From positions 1 to 15,706 of the forward strand of contig CAIPNN010000106.1 in NCBI GenBank assembly GCA_903866425.1: a stretch of 15,706 bases of DNA, in the 5' to 3' direction. Both the position numbers and the translations under genes were made by a program. The notes beneath the pieces were generated by a model. The model saw nothing but the letters and a program-made list of their open reading frames with translations, did no database searches and was not told where the DNA came from. This DNA comes from an uncultured Actinomycetes bacterium (GTDB lineage: Bacteria; Actinomycetota; Thermoleophilia; Miltoncostaeales; Miltoncostaeaceae). Numbering within the stretch: position 1 is the stretch's first letter; each line of letters opens with the position of its first letter. Shown here in pieces: positions 1 to 6,995 of this stretch.

Positions 1-629
1 GGGTCGGCGCCGATGATGGTGAGATCGGCGCCCAGCGCGCCCAGCACCTGCGTGGCCGTGGTGACGGTGGCGCCGTGGGCGCAATCAACCACCAGGCGCA
101 GGCCATCGAAGCGCACCTGGGTACGGGCGATCAGGCTGGCGCGGTAGGCCTCCGCAGCCTCGGGCCAGTGGCGGATGCTGCCCACGCCACCCCCCGTGGG
201 GCGTGCGCCGGCTGCGTCGGCCATGAGGGCCTCGATGGCCGCCTCGGCATCGTCGGGCAACTTGAAGCCATCTGGTCCGAAGATCTTGATGCCGTTGTCC
301 GGAAACGGATTGTGCGACGCACTGATGACCACGCCGGCGGCAAGCCCGGGGTCCGCCGCCACCAACTCGGCCACGGCTGGCGTGGGCAGCACGCCGCCCA
401 GCACCACGTCGTCACCGGCAGACGCGATGCCAGCGGCCAGCGCGGCTTCCAGCATCTCGCCGCTGCGACGTGTGTCGCGCCCGACCAGCACGGAACCCCC
501 GCCATGCACGGACAGGCCGAGGGCCCGTCCAATCGCCATGGCGAGTTCCGGCGTGAGGTCGGCGTTCGCGACGCCGCGCACGCCGTCGGTCCCGAAGAGG
601 CTCCGGGCCGGGCGCGCGGTCCCGCTCAG
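1..629 (-). CDS. glmM: Phosphoglucosamine mutase GlmM, N-terminal part (3' end outside window)
   Basis: GlmM interconverts glucosamine-6-phosphate and glucosamine-1-phosphate in the cytoplasm, feeding UDP-GlcNAc and peptidoglycan synthesis. About 209 of the usual ~450 residues are visible. Seen: the N-terminal LFGTDGVRGVAN signature (residues 11-22), GRDTRRSG (50-57), and the catalytic phosphoserine loop ISASHNP with the phosphorylated Ser at about residue 105, followed by DNGIK. VVDCAHGA near the window edge begins the second domain. Start choice: in this frame an in-frame TGA lies about 70 bases upstream, and between it and LFGTDG there is no ATG, GTG or TTG. The only near-cognate start is CTG at 629-627, which overlaps the rpsI stop as CTGA. 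The gene is third in rplM-rpsI-glmM, a common actinobacterial order. Family assignment is secure; the CTG start is inferred. Confidence 0.93.
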   Translation of the reverse strand, partial: MSGTARPARSLFGTDGVRGVANADLTPELAMAIGRALGLSVHGGGSVLVGRDTRRSGEMLEAALAAGIASAGDDVVLGGVLPTPAVAELVAADPGLAAGVVISASHNPFPDNGIKIFGPDGFKLPDDAEAAIEALMADAAGARPTGGGVGSIRHWPEAAEAYRASLIARTQVRFDGLRLVVDCAHGATVTTATQVLGALGADLTIIGAD

Positions 630-1024
630 CGCTTCGAGAACTGAGGACGCTTGCGGGCGCCCTTGAGGCCCGCCTTCTTGCGCTCCTTCTCGCGCGCGTC
701 ACGCGTGAGAAAGCCCTCGCGCTTCAGGTCGGGGCGCAGGTTCTCGTCCATCTCGACCAGGGCGCGTGCCACGGCGTGGCGGAGCGCGTCGGCCTGACCG
801 GAGATGCCGCCGCCGTTCAGGCGGGCCTTCACCGAGAACTGTCCCTCGACGCCGGCGATGACCAGCGGCGACTTGGCGGCGGTGACGAGCACCTTACGAC
901 CGAAGAAGTCGTCAATCGGACGGCCGTTGCACGTGATGGTGCCATCGCCCGGCTCGAGGATGATGCGGGCGACCGAGGTCTTGCGCTTGCCGGTTGCCTG
1001 AATGCGGACCTGGGCGGTGCTCAT
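626..1024 (-). CDS. rpsI: 30S ribosomal protein S9
   Basis: This is a small-subunit ribosomal protein of 132 residues, normal for the bacterial family. Recognisable blocks are GKRKTSVARI near the N-terminus, GGGISGQADALRHAVARAL in the middle and the basic tail ending KRPQFSKR, which in the S9 family reaches the P-site tRNA. The ATG at 1024-1022 overlaps the rplM stop (ATGA). A good Shine-Dalgarno, AGGAAGG, lies about seven bases upstream inside the rplM end, so S9 can be translated both by coupling and by its own ribosome entry. Its TGA overlaps the proposed CTG start of glmM. L13 and S9 are cotranscribed in most bacteria. Confidence 0.98.
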   Translation of the reverse strand: MSTAQVRIQATGKRKTSVARIILEPGDGTITCNGRPIDDFFGRKVLVTAAKSPLVIAGVEGQFSVKARLNGGGISGQADALRHAVARALVEMDENLRPDLKREGFLTRDAREKERKKAGLKGARKRPQFSKR

Positions 1025-1488
1025 GCGGTGACCTTCCTCTCGAGCCGGAGGGGCTCGGGCGACTGCGCCTCGTGCGGGTGCTCGGGGCCGGCGTAGACCT
1101 TCATCTTCAGCAGCTGCTTCCGGCCCAGCGAGTTCTTGGGGAGCATGCCGCGGACTGCCTTGCGGATGACCTCCTCAGGACCACGGTCGAGCTGCTCGCG
1201 CAGCGTGCGGCTCCTGATGCCACCGGGGTAGCCCGAGTGGCGCCAGTAGCGCTTCTGGTCGAGCTTCTGGCCGGTGACCATGATCTTCTCCGCGTTGATG
1301 ACGACGACGAAGTCGCCGCAGTCAACGTGGGGAGTGAAGGACGGCGAGCGCTTCCCGCGCAGCGTCTCCGCGATCGTTGCGGAAAGGCGGCCGAGGTTCT
1401 GACCCTCGGCGTCGACGATGTACCAGCGGCGATCAACGTCGCCGGACTTGGCGCTGATGGTCGACTTGGTTGCGTGAGCGGTTGGCAC
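1021..1488 (-). CDS. rplM: 50S ribosomal protein L13
   Basis: This is a large-subunit ribosomal protein. Family features are RRWYIVDAEGQNLGRLS near the N-terminus, GDFVVVINAEKI, the WRHSGYPGG block and GMLPKN. From the GTG at 1488 it has 155 residues, slightly longer than the usual ~147 because of a short N-terminal extension (VPTAHATKSTISAKSGD). The sequence GGAGG lies only three bases before this GTG, a short spacing. An ATG at 1503 is the alternative start and would place GGAGG inside the coding region. The reading frame stays open to 1638, but that upstream part has no L13 similarity. The gene is first of the rplM-rpsI-glmM unit, and its TGA overlaps the rpsI ATG. Confidence 0.96.
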   Translation of the reverse strand: MPTAHATKSTISAKSGDVDRRWYIVDAEGQNLGRLSATIAETLRGKRSPSFTPHVDCGDFVVVINAEKIMVTGQKLDQKRYWRHSGYPGGIRSRTLREQLDRGPEEVIRKAVRGMLPKNSLGRKQLLKMKVYAGPEHPHEAQSPEPLRLERKVTA

Positions 1489-1713
1489 GGTCCTCCGATG
1501 CATGGGCAGGCGGCATCCACACCACCTGCGGAACGACGCGGGATCGTAGGGGAGCGAATGCCCGGCCGCAACCGTTGGCGGCACGGTTCCCGGCCACGGT
1601 GTCTCACTATGTGAACCCCTGTCCCGAAGTCGAGGCATCCACCCCCCTGATATGTCAGGTTTGACACCTCATCAACCCGCGCACGCTGACGCGCATCTCG
1701 CAAAGGAATCAGC
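1489..1713. promoter_or_regulatory. Divergent intergenic region between rplM and the 100-aa gene
   Basis: This 225-base gap must hold promoters for the leftward ribosomal operon and the rightward small gene. On the minus strand a possible pair is TCGACT (1633-1628) and CATAGT (1611-1606) with a 16-base spacer, four of six matches each. On the plus strand there is a perfect TTGACA at 1661-1666, but no convincing -10 sits 16-19 bases downstream. Short inverted repeats are present: TCAC-TAT-GTGA (1604-1614), which covers the minus-strand -10 candidate, and TGTCA-GGTT-TGACA (1653-1666). No ribosomal leader structure was recognised. All of this is motif reading only. Confidence 0.3.
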
Positions 1714-2016
1714 ATGAAGGCCGGCTCACCCATCATGAAGCGCTGTCAGGCAACGGCTCAGCACGGCCGACGCTGCATGCAGACGCCCTACGTGACGAGC
1801 CCCTTCTGCTGGCACCACACCTCGCGCGCCGATCGCGACGCGCTGCGCCTCGAGGGCCTCCGCAACGACGACACCACCAAGGTGTCGGCGGACCGCATCG
1901 TCAGCGTCCTGGGTGACACCAAGGTTGCCGAACTCGTGGACTTCCTTGAGGTCGAGGGTGCCGACGCCGTGCGCATCGAGCGCAGCGGCGGCGAGATCAT
2001 CGCCCGGGCGGAGTAA
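1714..2016 (+). CDS. Small protein with N-terminal Cys/His zinc-type motif, function unknown
   Basis: This is a 100-residue protein I cannot assign to a named family. The ATG at 1714 is preceded by AAAGGA with six-base spacing, a convincing ribosome binding site; an internal ATG at residue 8 is less likely. The N-terminus has C11, C21, C32 and H34/H35 in the pattern C-x9-C-x10-C-x(1-2)-H, embedded in RCQATAQHGRRC and SPFCWHH. That resembles the short zinc-binding segment (C-x-A-T-x-x-G-x-x-C ... YC-x-x-H) scattered through many bacterial proteins. The C-terminal half is predicted helical and acidic, with no membrane segment. It diverges from rplM and converges on guaA; its TAA directly abuts the guaA stop. 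Being a real gene is supported by start context and composition; the function is open. Confidence 0.75.
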   Translation: MKAGSPIMKRCQATAQHGRRCMQTPYVTSPFCWHHTSRADRDALRLEGLRNDDTTKVSADRIVSVLGDTKVAELVDFLEVEGADAVRIERSGGEIIARAE

Positions 2017-3585
2017 CTACTCCCACTCGATGGTGCCGGGGGGCTTGCTCGTGACGTCGAGCACCACCCGGTTCACACCCTGTACCTCGTTGATGATGCG
2101 GCTCGAGATCTTCTCGATCACGTCGTAGGGCAGCCTGGCCCAGTCCGCCGTCATGGCGTCGTCGCTCGTGACCGCGCGGATGACGATGGGGTACGCGTAG
2201 GTGCGGCTGTCGCCCTGCACACCGACCGAGCGCACGGCCGGAAGCACGGCGAATGACTGCCACAGGTCGCGGTACAGACCCGCAAGGCGGATCTCCTCCT
2301 GCAGCACGAAGTCGGCCTGACGCAGGATGTCGAGCCGCTCCGCGGTGACCTCGCCGATGATGCGGATGGCAAGGCCCGGGCCGGGGAACGGCTGGCGCCA
2401 CACCATGCGCTCGGGCAGGCCGAGCTCCTCGCCCACCAGGCGCACCTCGTCCTTGAACAGCTGGCGGAGCGGCTCCACCAGGTCCATCTCCATGTCGTCG
2501 GGCAGACCACCCACGTTGTGATGGCTCTTGATGACCGCGGCATTGGTGCCGCCACCCGACTCGATGACATCGCTGTAGAGCGTGCCCTGCACCAAGAACT
2601 TCTCATTTCCCAGCTTGGCGGCCTCGGCATCGAAGGTGTTGATGAACTCGGCGCCGATGATCTTGCGCTTCTCTTCGGGGTCGGTGACGCCCGCAAGCCT
2701 CGATAGGAACTGGTCCTGCGCGCGCACGTGCACGAGCGGCACGTTGAAGTGGCGGCCGAAGGCCTCCTCGACCTGCTCGCCCTCATTCATGCGCAGCATG
2801 CCGTGGTCGACGAACACACAGGTGAGGCGGTCGCCGATGGCCCGGTGCACCAGCAGTGCGGCCACGGCGCTGTCCACGCCGCCCGACAGACCGCAGATGG
2901 CACGCTGGTCGCCCACCTGCTCGCGGATGCGCTTGACCTGATCGTCAATGACGTTGGCCGGCGTCCATGTGGGCGCCAGGTCGCACGCGTCAAACAGGAA
3001 TGCCTTCAGCAGGTCGGTGCCGAATGGCGTGTGCACCACCTCGGGGTGGAACTGCACGGCGAATCGGCGGCCCTCGCGGTCCTCCATGGCGGCGATCGGC
3101 GCGCCGTCCGTCTCAGCCGTCACCTTGAAGCCCTCGGGGGCCGTGGTGACCGCGTCGCGGTGGCTCATCCAGCAGGTCTCCGCCGGCAGGTCGCGGAACA
3201 GGCCCTCGCGGGAATGCACGCGGATGTCGGTGCGGCCGAACTCGCCGGTGCCGTTGTTGGTGACCACACCGCCCAGCGCCTGCGCCATCGACTGCATGCC
3301 GTAACAGATACCGAACACGGGGATACCGAGCTCAAGCAGACGGCGGTCGAGCGCGGGGGCGCCGTCTTCGTACACCGACGCGGGCCCGCCCGACAGGATG
3401 ATGCCGCCAGGGGCGATGCGCGCCACCTCGTCAGGGCTGATGTCGTGCGGCACGATGGCCGAGAACACGCGGCACTCACGCACACGGCGGGCGATCAGCT
3501 GGCTGTACTGCGCCCCGAAGTCGACCACCAGCACGCCGCCGGCAGCCTGATGTTCCAACTCAGGGGCGAGGTGAAATGCCCCCAC
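2017..3585 (-). CDS. guaA: GMP synthase (glutamine-hydrolysing)
   Basis: GuaA converts XMP, glutamine and ATP to GMP, the last step of GMP synthesis. At 522 residues it has the complete two-domain form. The class I glutamine amidotransferase domain (about 17-200) carries the nucleophile Cys94 in GICYGMQ and His180/Glu182 in FHPE. The ATP-pyrophosphatase domain carries the P-loop SGGVDS (234-239). The C-terminal dimerisation domain ends in KPPGTIEWE, the canonical XMP-binding tail. The GTG start at 3585 is one base after the TGA of guaB3, so the two are probably translated together. Nearby there is only a weak Shine-Dalgarno. The first ~16 residues precede the conserved VLVVDFGAQY and may be a lineage-specific extension. 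Confidence 0.98.
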   Translation of the reverse strand: MGAFHLAPELEHQAAGGVLVVDFGAQYSQLIARRVRECRVFSAIVPHDISPDEVARIAPGGIILSGGPASVYEDGAPALDRRLLELGIPVFGICYGMQSMAQALGGVVTNNGTGEFGRTDIRVHSREGLFRDLPAETCWMSHRDAVTTAPEGFKVTAETDGAPIAAMEDREGRRFAVQFHPEVVHTPFGTDLLKAFLFDACDLAPTWTPANVIDDQVKRIREQVGDQRAICGLSGGVDSAVAALLVHRAIGDRLTCVFVDHGMLRMNEGEQVEEAFGRHFNVPLVHVRAQDQFLSRLAGVTDPEEKRKIIGAEFINTFDAEAAKLGNEKFLVQGTLYSDVIESGGGTNAAVIKSHHNVGGLPDDMEMDLVEPLRQLFKDEVRLVGEELGLPERMVWRQPFPGPGLAIRIIGEVTAERLDILRQADFVLQEEIRLAGLYRDLWQSFAVLPAVRSVGVQGDSRTYAYPIVIRAVTSDDAMTADWARLPYDVIEKISSRIINEVQGVNRVVLDVTSKPPGTIEWE

Positions 3586-3586
3586 G

Positions 3587-4747
3587 TCAGCCCATGCCGA
3601 CGGACTGCGCGTGCTGCAGCTTCTTGCCCTCGGTCTTGAGCGCCGGCGCGATCATGACCTCGCACTTCTGGAAGCTCTGGATCGACTCATAGCCACAGGT
3701 GGCGAGCGCATTGCGCAGGCCGCCGATGAGGTTGAGCGACCCGTCGTTCTCGTGCGCCGGGCCCAGAAGAATCTCCTCGAGCGTGCCGATGCTGGTGGTG
3801 CGCACCCGCGTGCCACGGGGAAGCTCGGGGTGGAACGTGGCCATGCCCCAGTGGTTGCCGTGGCCCGGGGCCTCGGCGGCCTTGGCGAGGGGCGAGCCCA
3901 CCATGCAGGCGTCCGCCCCACAGGCGATGGCCTTGGCGAGGTCGCCGCCGTAGGCCATGCCGCCGTCGGCAATGACATTGACGTACTCGCCGGTGTCGAG
4001 CAGGTGCTGCATGCGGGCACCCGCGGCGTCGGCGATTGCCGTGGCCTGGGGCACGCCCACGCCGATGACCTGACGCGTGGTGCAGGCGGCGCCGGGGCCC
4101 ACACCCACCAGCACGCCAACGGCCCCGGTGCGCATGAGGTGCAGCGCGGTGGAGTACGACGCGCACCCGCCCACGATGACCGGCACGGGCAGGTCGGCGA
4201 TGAACTGCTTGAGGTTGAGCGGCTCAACCGACGACGACACGTGCTCGGCCGAGACCACCGTGCCCTGGATCACCAGGATGTCGAGCCCGGCATCAAGCGC
4301 CGGACCGATGAACTGCTCAACGCGCTGGGGAGTGAGCGAGCCCGCGGTGAGCACACCGGCGGCCTTGATCTCCTTGATGCGCTCCACCATGAGCTCGGCA
4401 TTGACGTCGCGGGCCCGGTAGATGTCCTGCAGGCCGCGTGTGGCCTTCTCGGGCGGGTACTCCGCGATGCGCTTGAGCTCGGCGTCAGGGTCCTCGTACC
4501 GGCTCTGAATGCCCTCGAGATTGAGCACACCCAGACCACCGAGCTGACCGATCTTGATCGCCGTTGCCGGGTTCACCACGCCGTCCATGGCAGATGCCAG
4601 AAGCGGCATATCCATCGTGTGCGGGCCGAGCTTCCAGGAGAGATCGACGTCCTCGGGGTCGCGCGTGCGGCGACTGGGGACGATGGCGATGTCATCGAGC
4701 CCATAGGCCCGACGCCCGCGCTTGCCACGGCCGATCTCGATCTCCAC
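3587..4747 (-). CDS. guaB3: GuaB3-family IMP dehydrogenase lacking CBS domains
   Basis: This is a TIM-barrel enzyme of the IMP dehydrogenase superfamily, 386 residues, against ~490 for canonical GuaB. The missing length is the CBS pair, as in the GuaB3 subfamily of actinobacteria and cyanobacteria. Seen: the N-terminal EIEIGRGKRGRRAYGLDDI and IVPSRRT typical of GuaB3, GGLGVLN, the catalytic loop GVGPGAACTTR with the active-site Cys at about residue 222, and the phosphate-binding NVIADGGMAYGGDLAKA. Presence of the Cys argues for real IMP-to-XMP activity. The GTG at 4747 (VEIEIG...) is preferred over the GTG at 4765 because AGGGGG lies about six bases upstream and the family begins here. It is followed after one base by guaA, giving a compact GMP pathway unit. 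A possible -10, TAGGTT, lies at 4786-4781. Confidence 0.93.
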   Translation of the reverse strand: MEIEIGRGKRGRRAYGLDDIAIVPSRRTRDPEDVDLSWKLGPHTMDMPLLASAMDGVVNPATAIKIGQLGGLGVLNLEGIQSRYEDPDAELKRIAEYPPEKATRGLQDIYRARDVNAELMVERIKEIKAAGVLTAGSLTPQRVEQFIGPALDAGLDILVIQGTVVSAEHVSSSVEPLNLKQFIADLPVPVIVGGCASYSTALHLMRTGAVGVLVGVGPGAACTTRQVIGVGVPQATAIADAAGARMQHLLDTGEYVNVIADGGMAYGGDLAKAIACGADACMVGSPLAKAAEAPGHGNHWGMATFHPELPRGTRVRTTSIGTLEEILLGPAHENDGSLNLIGGLRNALATCGYESIQSFQKCEVMIAPALKTEGKKLQHAQSVGMG

Positions 4748-4814
4748 CCGGTTCCCCCTCGTCACGTCGTTCGAGGGGCCAACCTACCACCCCCGCTCGG
4801 ACGCCGGGGGCACG

Positions 4815-4834
4815 CCCCAGAACAGGTTCCGGGG
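4815..4834 (-). terminator. Hairpin 3' of the carboxypeptidase/sugar-kinase unit
   Basis: On the minus strand the sequence just after the sugar-kinase stop folds into CCCCGGAA-CCTG-TTCTGGGG, an eight-pair stem with one G-U wobble and a tetraloop. No U-run follows, so it would be an actinobacterial-style terminator without a U tract, or an mRNA 3'-end stabiliser. It sits between the kinase stop (4840) and guaB3 (4747) and so plausibly separates the two transcription units. The adjacent GGGGC-GT-GCCCC (4806-4817 region) could form a competing stem. Confidence 0.45.
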
Positions 4835-4839
4835 GCCCC

Positions 4840-5796
4840 CTACGACCCCGCGGCCACCTCTTCGACGGCCACCTGACGGGCAATGGCCTCGACGTCGCCG
4901 CCATCCAGAACGCCGGCACCGAGCAGCTGTGTGCTGGCGGCGCCGCAGGCCACGGCCGTGCGCAGGGCGTCCTCCTCGCCCGCACCTGAGTACGTGCCCG
5001 ACAGAAACCCGGCGAGGAAGGCGTCACCTGAACCGACGGTGCTCACCACGTCAGACATGGCGTCCATGCGCGCGAGCAGCGTGCGGCGTCCCGATTCGTC
5101 ATCGCCGATGCTCGCGACACAGCCGCGCTCGTCGTGCACCAGCGCATTACCGGCGCCCATTCCGCACAGCGTGGCGGCGCCCAGCGCCGCGTCCTCGTCA
5201 TCGCCGAACTCGTTGCCCACCACGTCCTCGGCCTCGCGCACGTTCGGGCTCACCAGCCACGGCTCAGATGCCAGTGCGCCACGCAGCGCGGGGCCGGGGG
5301 CATCAACCACGATGCGCAGATCAGGACGCGCGAGCTCCTTGGCGAGTACTGCGTAGTAGTCGGCCGGTACATCACGGGGCAGCGACCCCGCGAGCACCAC
5401 GATGTCGGCACCGCGCGTGAGATAGCCCAGCTTCTCGGTGAGCACGGCGAGTTCGGCGTCGGTCACCGACGGGCCGTACTCGTTGATCTCGGTCTGCTGG
5501 TTCGATGTGGGGTCGACCACCGCGGTGGATGTGCGCGACTCATCCCCGATTCGCACGAAATCGTTGAGGATGCCCTCCGCCGTGAGCTGCTCGATGATGG
5601 CCGTCCCGGTGCGGCCGCCGGCAAGGCCCGTGGCGATCACGGGCTGCCCCAGGTTGCGCAGGGCCCGAGCGATGTTCACGCCCTTACCGCCCGGCAGCGT
5701 GAGGGCATCGCTGGCGCGGTGCCGCCGTCCGGCCTGGAAGTTGGGAACGATGAGGGTGCGGTCGAGGGCCGCGTTGAGGGTGACGGTGAGGATCAT
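4840..5796 (-). CDS. PfkB-family sugar kinase, probable 1-phosphofructokinase
   Basis: This is a 318-residue ribokinase/PfkB-family kinase. The opening MILTVTLNAALDRTL is typical of the 1-phosphofructokinase/tagatose-6-phosphate kinase subgroup. The first PfkB signature region is PGGKGVNIARAL (35-46); the second is VGSGDAFLAGF (254-264) with catalytic Asp258. TEINEYGP (102-109) is also typical of FruK-like enzymes. The expected reaction is ATP-dependent phosphorylation of fructose-1-phosphate to the 1,6-bisphosphate. No fructose PTS genes are visible here, so tagatose-6-phosphate or fructose-6-phosphate remain possible and I give no gene symbol. The ATG at 5796 overlaps the TGA of the upstream carboxypeptidase gene (ATGA), implying coupled translation of two functionally unrelated products. 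Confidence 0.88.
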   Translation of the reverse strand: MILTVTLNAALDRTLIVPNFQAGRRHRASDALTLPGGKGVNIARALRNLGQPVIATGLAGGRTGTAIIEQLTAEGILNDFVRIGDESRTSTAVVDPTSNQQTEINEYGPSVTDAELAVLTEKLGYLTRGADIVVLAGSLPRDVPADYYAVLAKELARPDLRIVVDAPGPALRGALASEPWLVSPNVREAEDVVGNEFGDDEDAALGAATLCGMGAGNALVHDERGCVASIGDDESGRRTLLARMDAMSDVVSTVGSGDAFLAGFLSGTYSGAGEEDALRTAVACGAASTQLLGAGVLDGGDVEAIARQVAVEEVAAGS

Positions 5797-6926
5797 GTAA
5801 ATACGGACCCTATCCCCTCAAAGCCCGACCGAATGCCATCCATCCACCCCGGTGACGCCACCGCAGCGCCGACCATCAACGGTCGGCGGGCAACCACAGC
5901 GTTGTCCTGCAGCACCTCAACCGTGCCGGTACGGGCGCCGGCGGCCACGGGCGCCACAAGTTGCGACGGTGCGGAGATTCGCACTCTGATGGGCTTGCCC
6001 ACGCGCACCGTTGCGCTCACGGGGAGCGATGCCACAAGCGGCACCTCCACCCCCGGGGCACCCTGCACCGGCACGCGCACCACGGCTGTGCCCTTCGCCA
6101 GCACCGTGGGCTTTGCGTAATTTGAAAAGCCCCAGGTGAGCAACCCCTTTGCGTCGGCGGCGCGCTCCGCCCGACTCGCGTTGCCCATCACCACGGCGAA
6201 CAGGCCAACGCCCGTCACCGGGTCGGTGGCGTGCGCCACCTCGACATATCCGGCGCCATTCGTGTGCCCGGTCTTCACGCCATCGGCGGCACGCAGGACC
6301 GACAACAGGTCATGTTCGCTGGTAAGCCTGCGCGGGCCACCGGGCCCGGGCACGCTGATCGAACGGTTGCCGACGATTCCGCGCAGGAACGGCTGCTTCA
6401 TCACCGCCTCCCCGATGGCCAGCAGGTCGCGCGCAGATGCGTAGTGACCGGTGGCATCGAGCCCATGCGGGTTGACGAAGTGCGTGTTGGTGAGGCCCAT
6501 CTCCTTCGCCTTCTGATTCATCAGATCGACAAAGGCCGACTCCGAGCCAGCCACCCCGTAGGCGATGGCCACGGCGGCGTCGTTGCCGCTGCCCACCAGC
6601 AGCGCGCGCAGCAGGTGGCGCAGTTGAATTCGCTCCCCCGCCTTGAGGCCCGCAGACGACTCGCCCACCGCGACGGCGGCCGGGGACACCGTCACCACGC
6701 GATCAAGGGCACCGCTGTCCATGGCCACGAGCGCGGTCATCATCTTGGTGGTGCTGGCCATCGGCCGCGGCGTGTCGATGTTGCGCTGGGCGAGAATCTC
6801 GCCGGTGGCGCCATCGGCAACGACCCACGCGGCGGCGCGGGGCGCGGGCGGAGCACCCGCGCCCAGCAGGGCCGCCGGAATGGCCAGGAGGGCCATGGCG
6901 CCGATAAACGGCGGGAGACGCTTCAC
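5793..6926 (-). CDS. Secreted D-alanyl-D-alanine carboxypeptidase (serine-type, peptidase S11)
   Basis: This penicillin-binding-type enzyme trims the terminal D-Ala of peptidoglycan stem peptides outside the membrane. It has 377 residues from the GTG at 6926. The N-terminus MKRLPPFIG followed by a hydrophobic stretch to about residue 22 and an Ala-rich region is a signal peptide. All three catalytic motifs are present: S58-T-T-K61, S113-G-N115 and K218-T-G220. A C-terminal beta-rich segment from about 285 resembles the PBP5 C-terminal domain; no C-terminal membrane anchor is obvious beyond a weakly amphipathic end. The frame extends upstream to 7088, but only 6926 gives a signal peptide. No Shine-Dalgarno precedes this GTG; a TACGAT box ends exactly seven bases upstream, as in leaderless transcripts. 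Confidence 0.93.
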   Translation of the reverse strand: MKRLPPFIGAMALLAIPAALLGAGAPPAPRAAAWVVADGATGEILAQRNIDTPRPMASTTKMMTALVAMDSGALDRVVTVSPAAVAVGESSAGLKAGERIQLRHLLRALLVGSGNDAAVAIAYGVAGSESAFVDLMNQKAKEMGLTNTHFVNPHGLDATGHYASARDLLAIGEAVMKQPFLRGIVGNRSISVPGPGGPRRLTSEHDLLSVLRAADGVKTGHTNGAGYVEVAHATDPVTGVGLFAVVMGNASRAERAADAKGLLTWGFSNYAKPTVLAKGTAVVRVPVQGAPGVEVPLVASLPVSATVRVGKPIRVRISAPSQLVAPVAAGARTGTVEVLQDNAVVARRPLMVGAAVASPGWMDGIRSGFEGIGSVFT

Positions 6927-6939
6927 GCAGCGGATCGTA
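6927..6939 (-). promoter_or_regulatory. Candidate -10 box for a leaderless carboxypeptidase transcript
   Basis: TACGAT (6939-6934) is followed by seven bases and then the GTG start codon, so transcription would begin at or next to the start codon. The absence of a Shine-Dalgarno fits. No convincing -35 hexamer was found 16-19 bases upstream. This is inferred from spacing only. Confidence 0.4.
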
Positions 6940-6979
6940 CCAGCGACATAGGGCACGGCGAGGCGCGCCGGGTCGCTGG
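6940..6979. repeat. 8-bp inverted repeat in the divergent carboxypeptidase/ATPase promoter region
   Basis: CCAGCGAC (6940-6947) and its exact reverse complement GTCGCTGG (6972-6979) are separated by 24 bases. The region lies between two divergent start codons only 69 bases apart. A perfect 8-bp palindrome, GGCGCGCC (6962-6969), lies inside. It may be a regulator binding site shared by both promoters; chance is not excluded in GC-rich DNA. Confidence 0.35.
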
Positions 6980-6995
6980 ATGCGAACCTCACGGT

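Noticed and set aside
1504..1638. Longer rplM frame up to 1638
   Set aside because: The added residues are Pro/Arg/Cys-rich and unlike any L13 N-terminus; GTG 1488 or ATG 1503 fit the family length.
1661..1666. Perfect TTGACA taken as a firm promoter for the 1714 gene
   Set aside because: No acceptable -10 hexamer lies 16-19 bases downstream, so it is mentioned only as a possibility.
4815..4834. LexA/SOS-like box from GAAC-AG-GTTC
   Set aside because: Actinobacterial and Gram-positive LexA boxes have a four-base spacer (GAAC-N4-GTTC); here it is two, and the site lies after a gene and is better explained as part of the hairpin.
4831..4840. GGGGGCCCCC palindrome as a separate regulatory site
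   Set aside because: It overlaps the kinase stop and the terminator stem; a G/C run of this kind is expected in such GC-rich DNA.
3611..4876. Long open frame on the plus strand opposite guaB3
   Set aside because: It is fully antisense to a conserved enzyme gene, has His/Arg/Ala-rich composition and no family motif; typical third-position artefact of high GC.
6231..6995. N-terminal extension of the ATPase upstream of 6996
   Set aside because: The extension lies antisense to the carboxypeptidase gene and shows no P-type ATPase features; homologous sequence begins after 6996.
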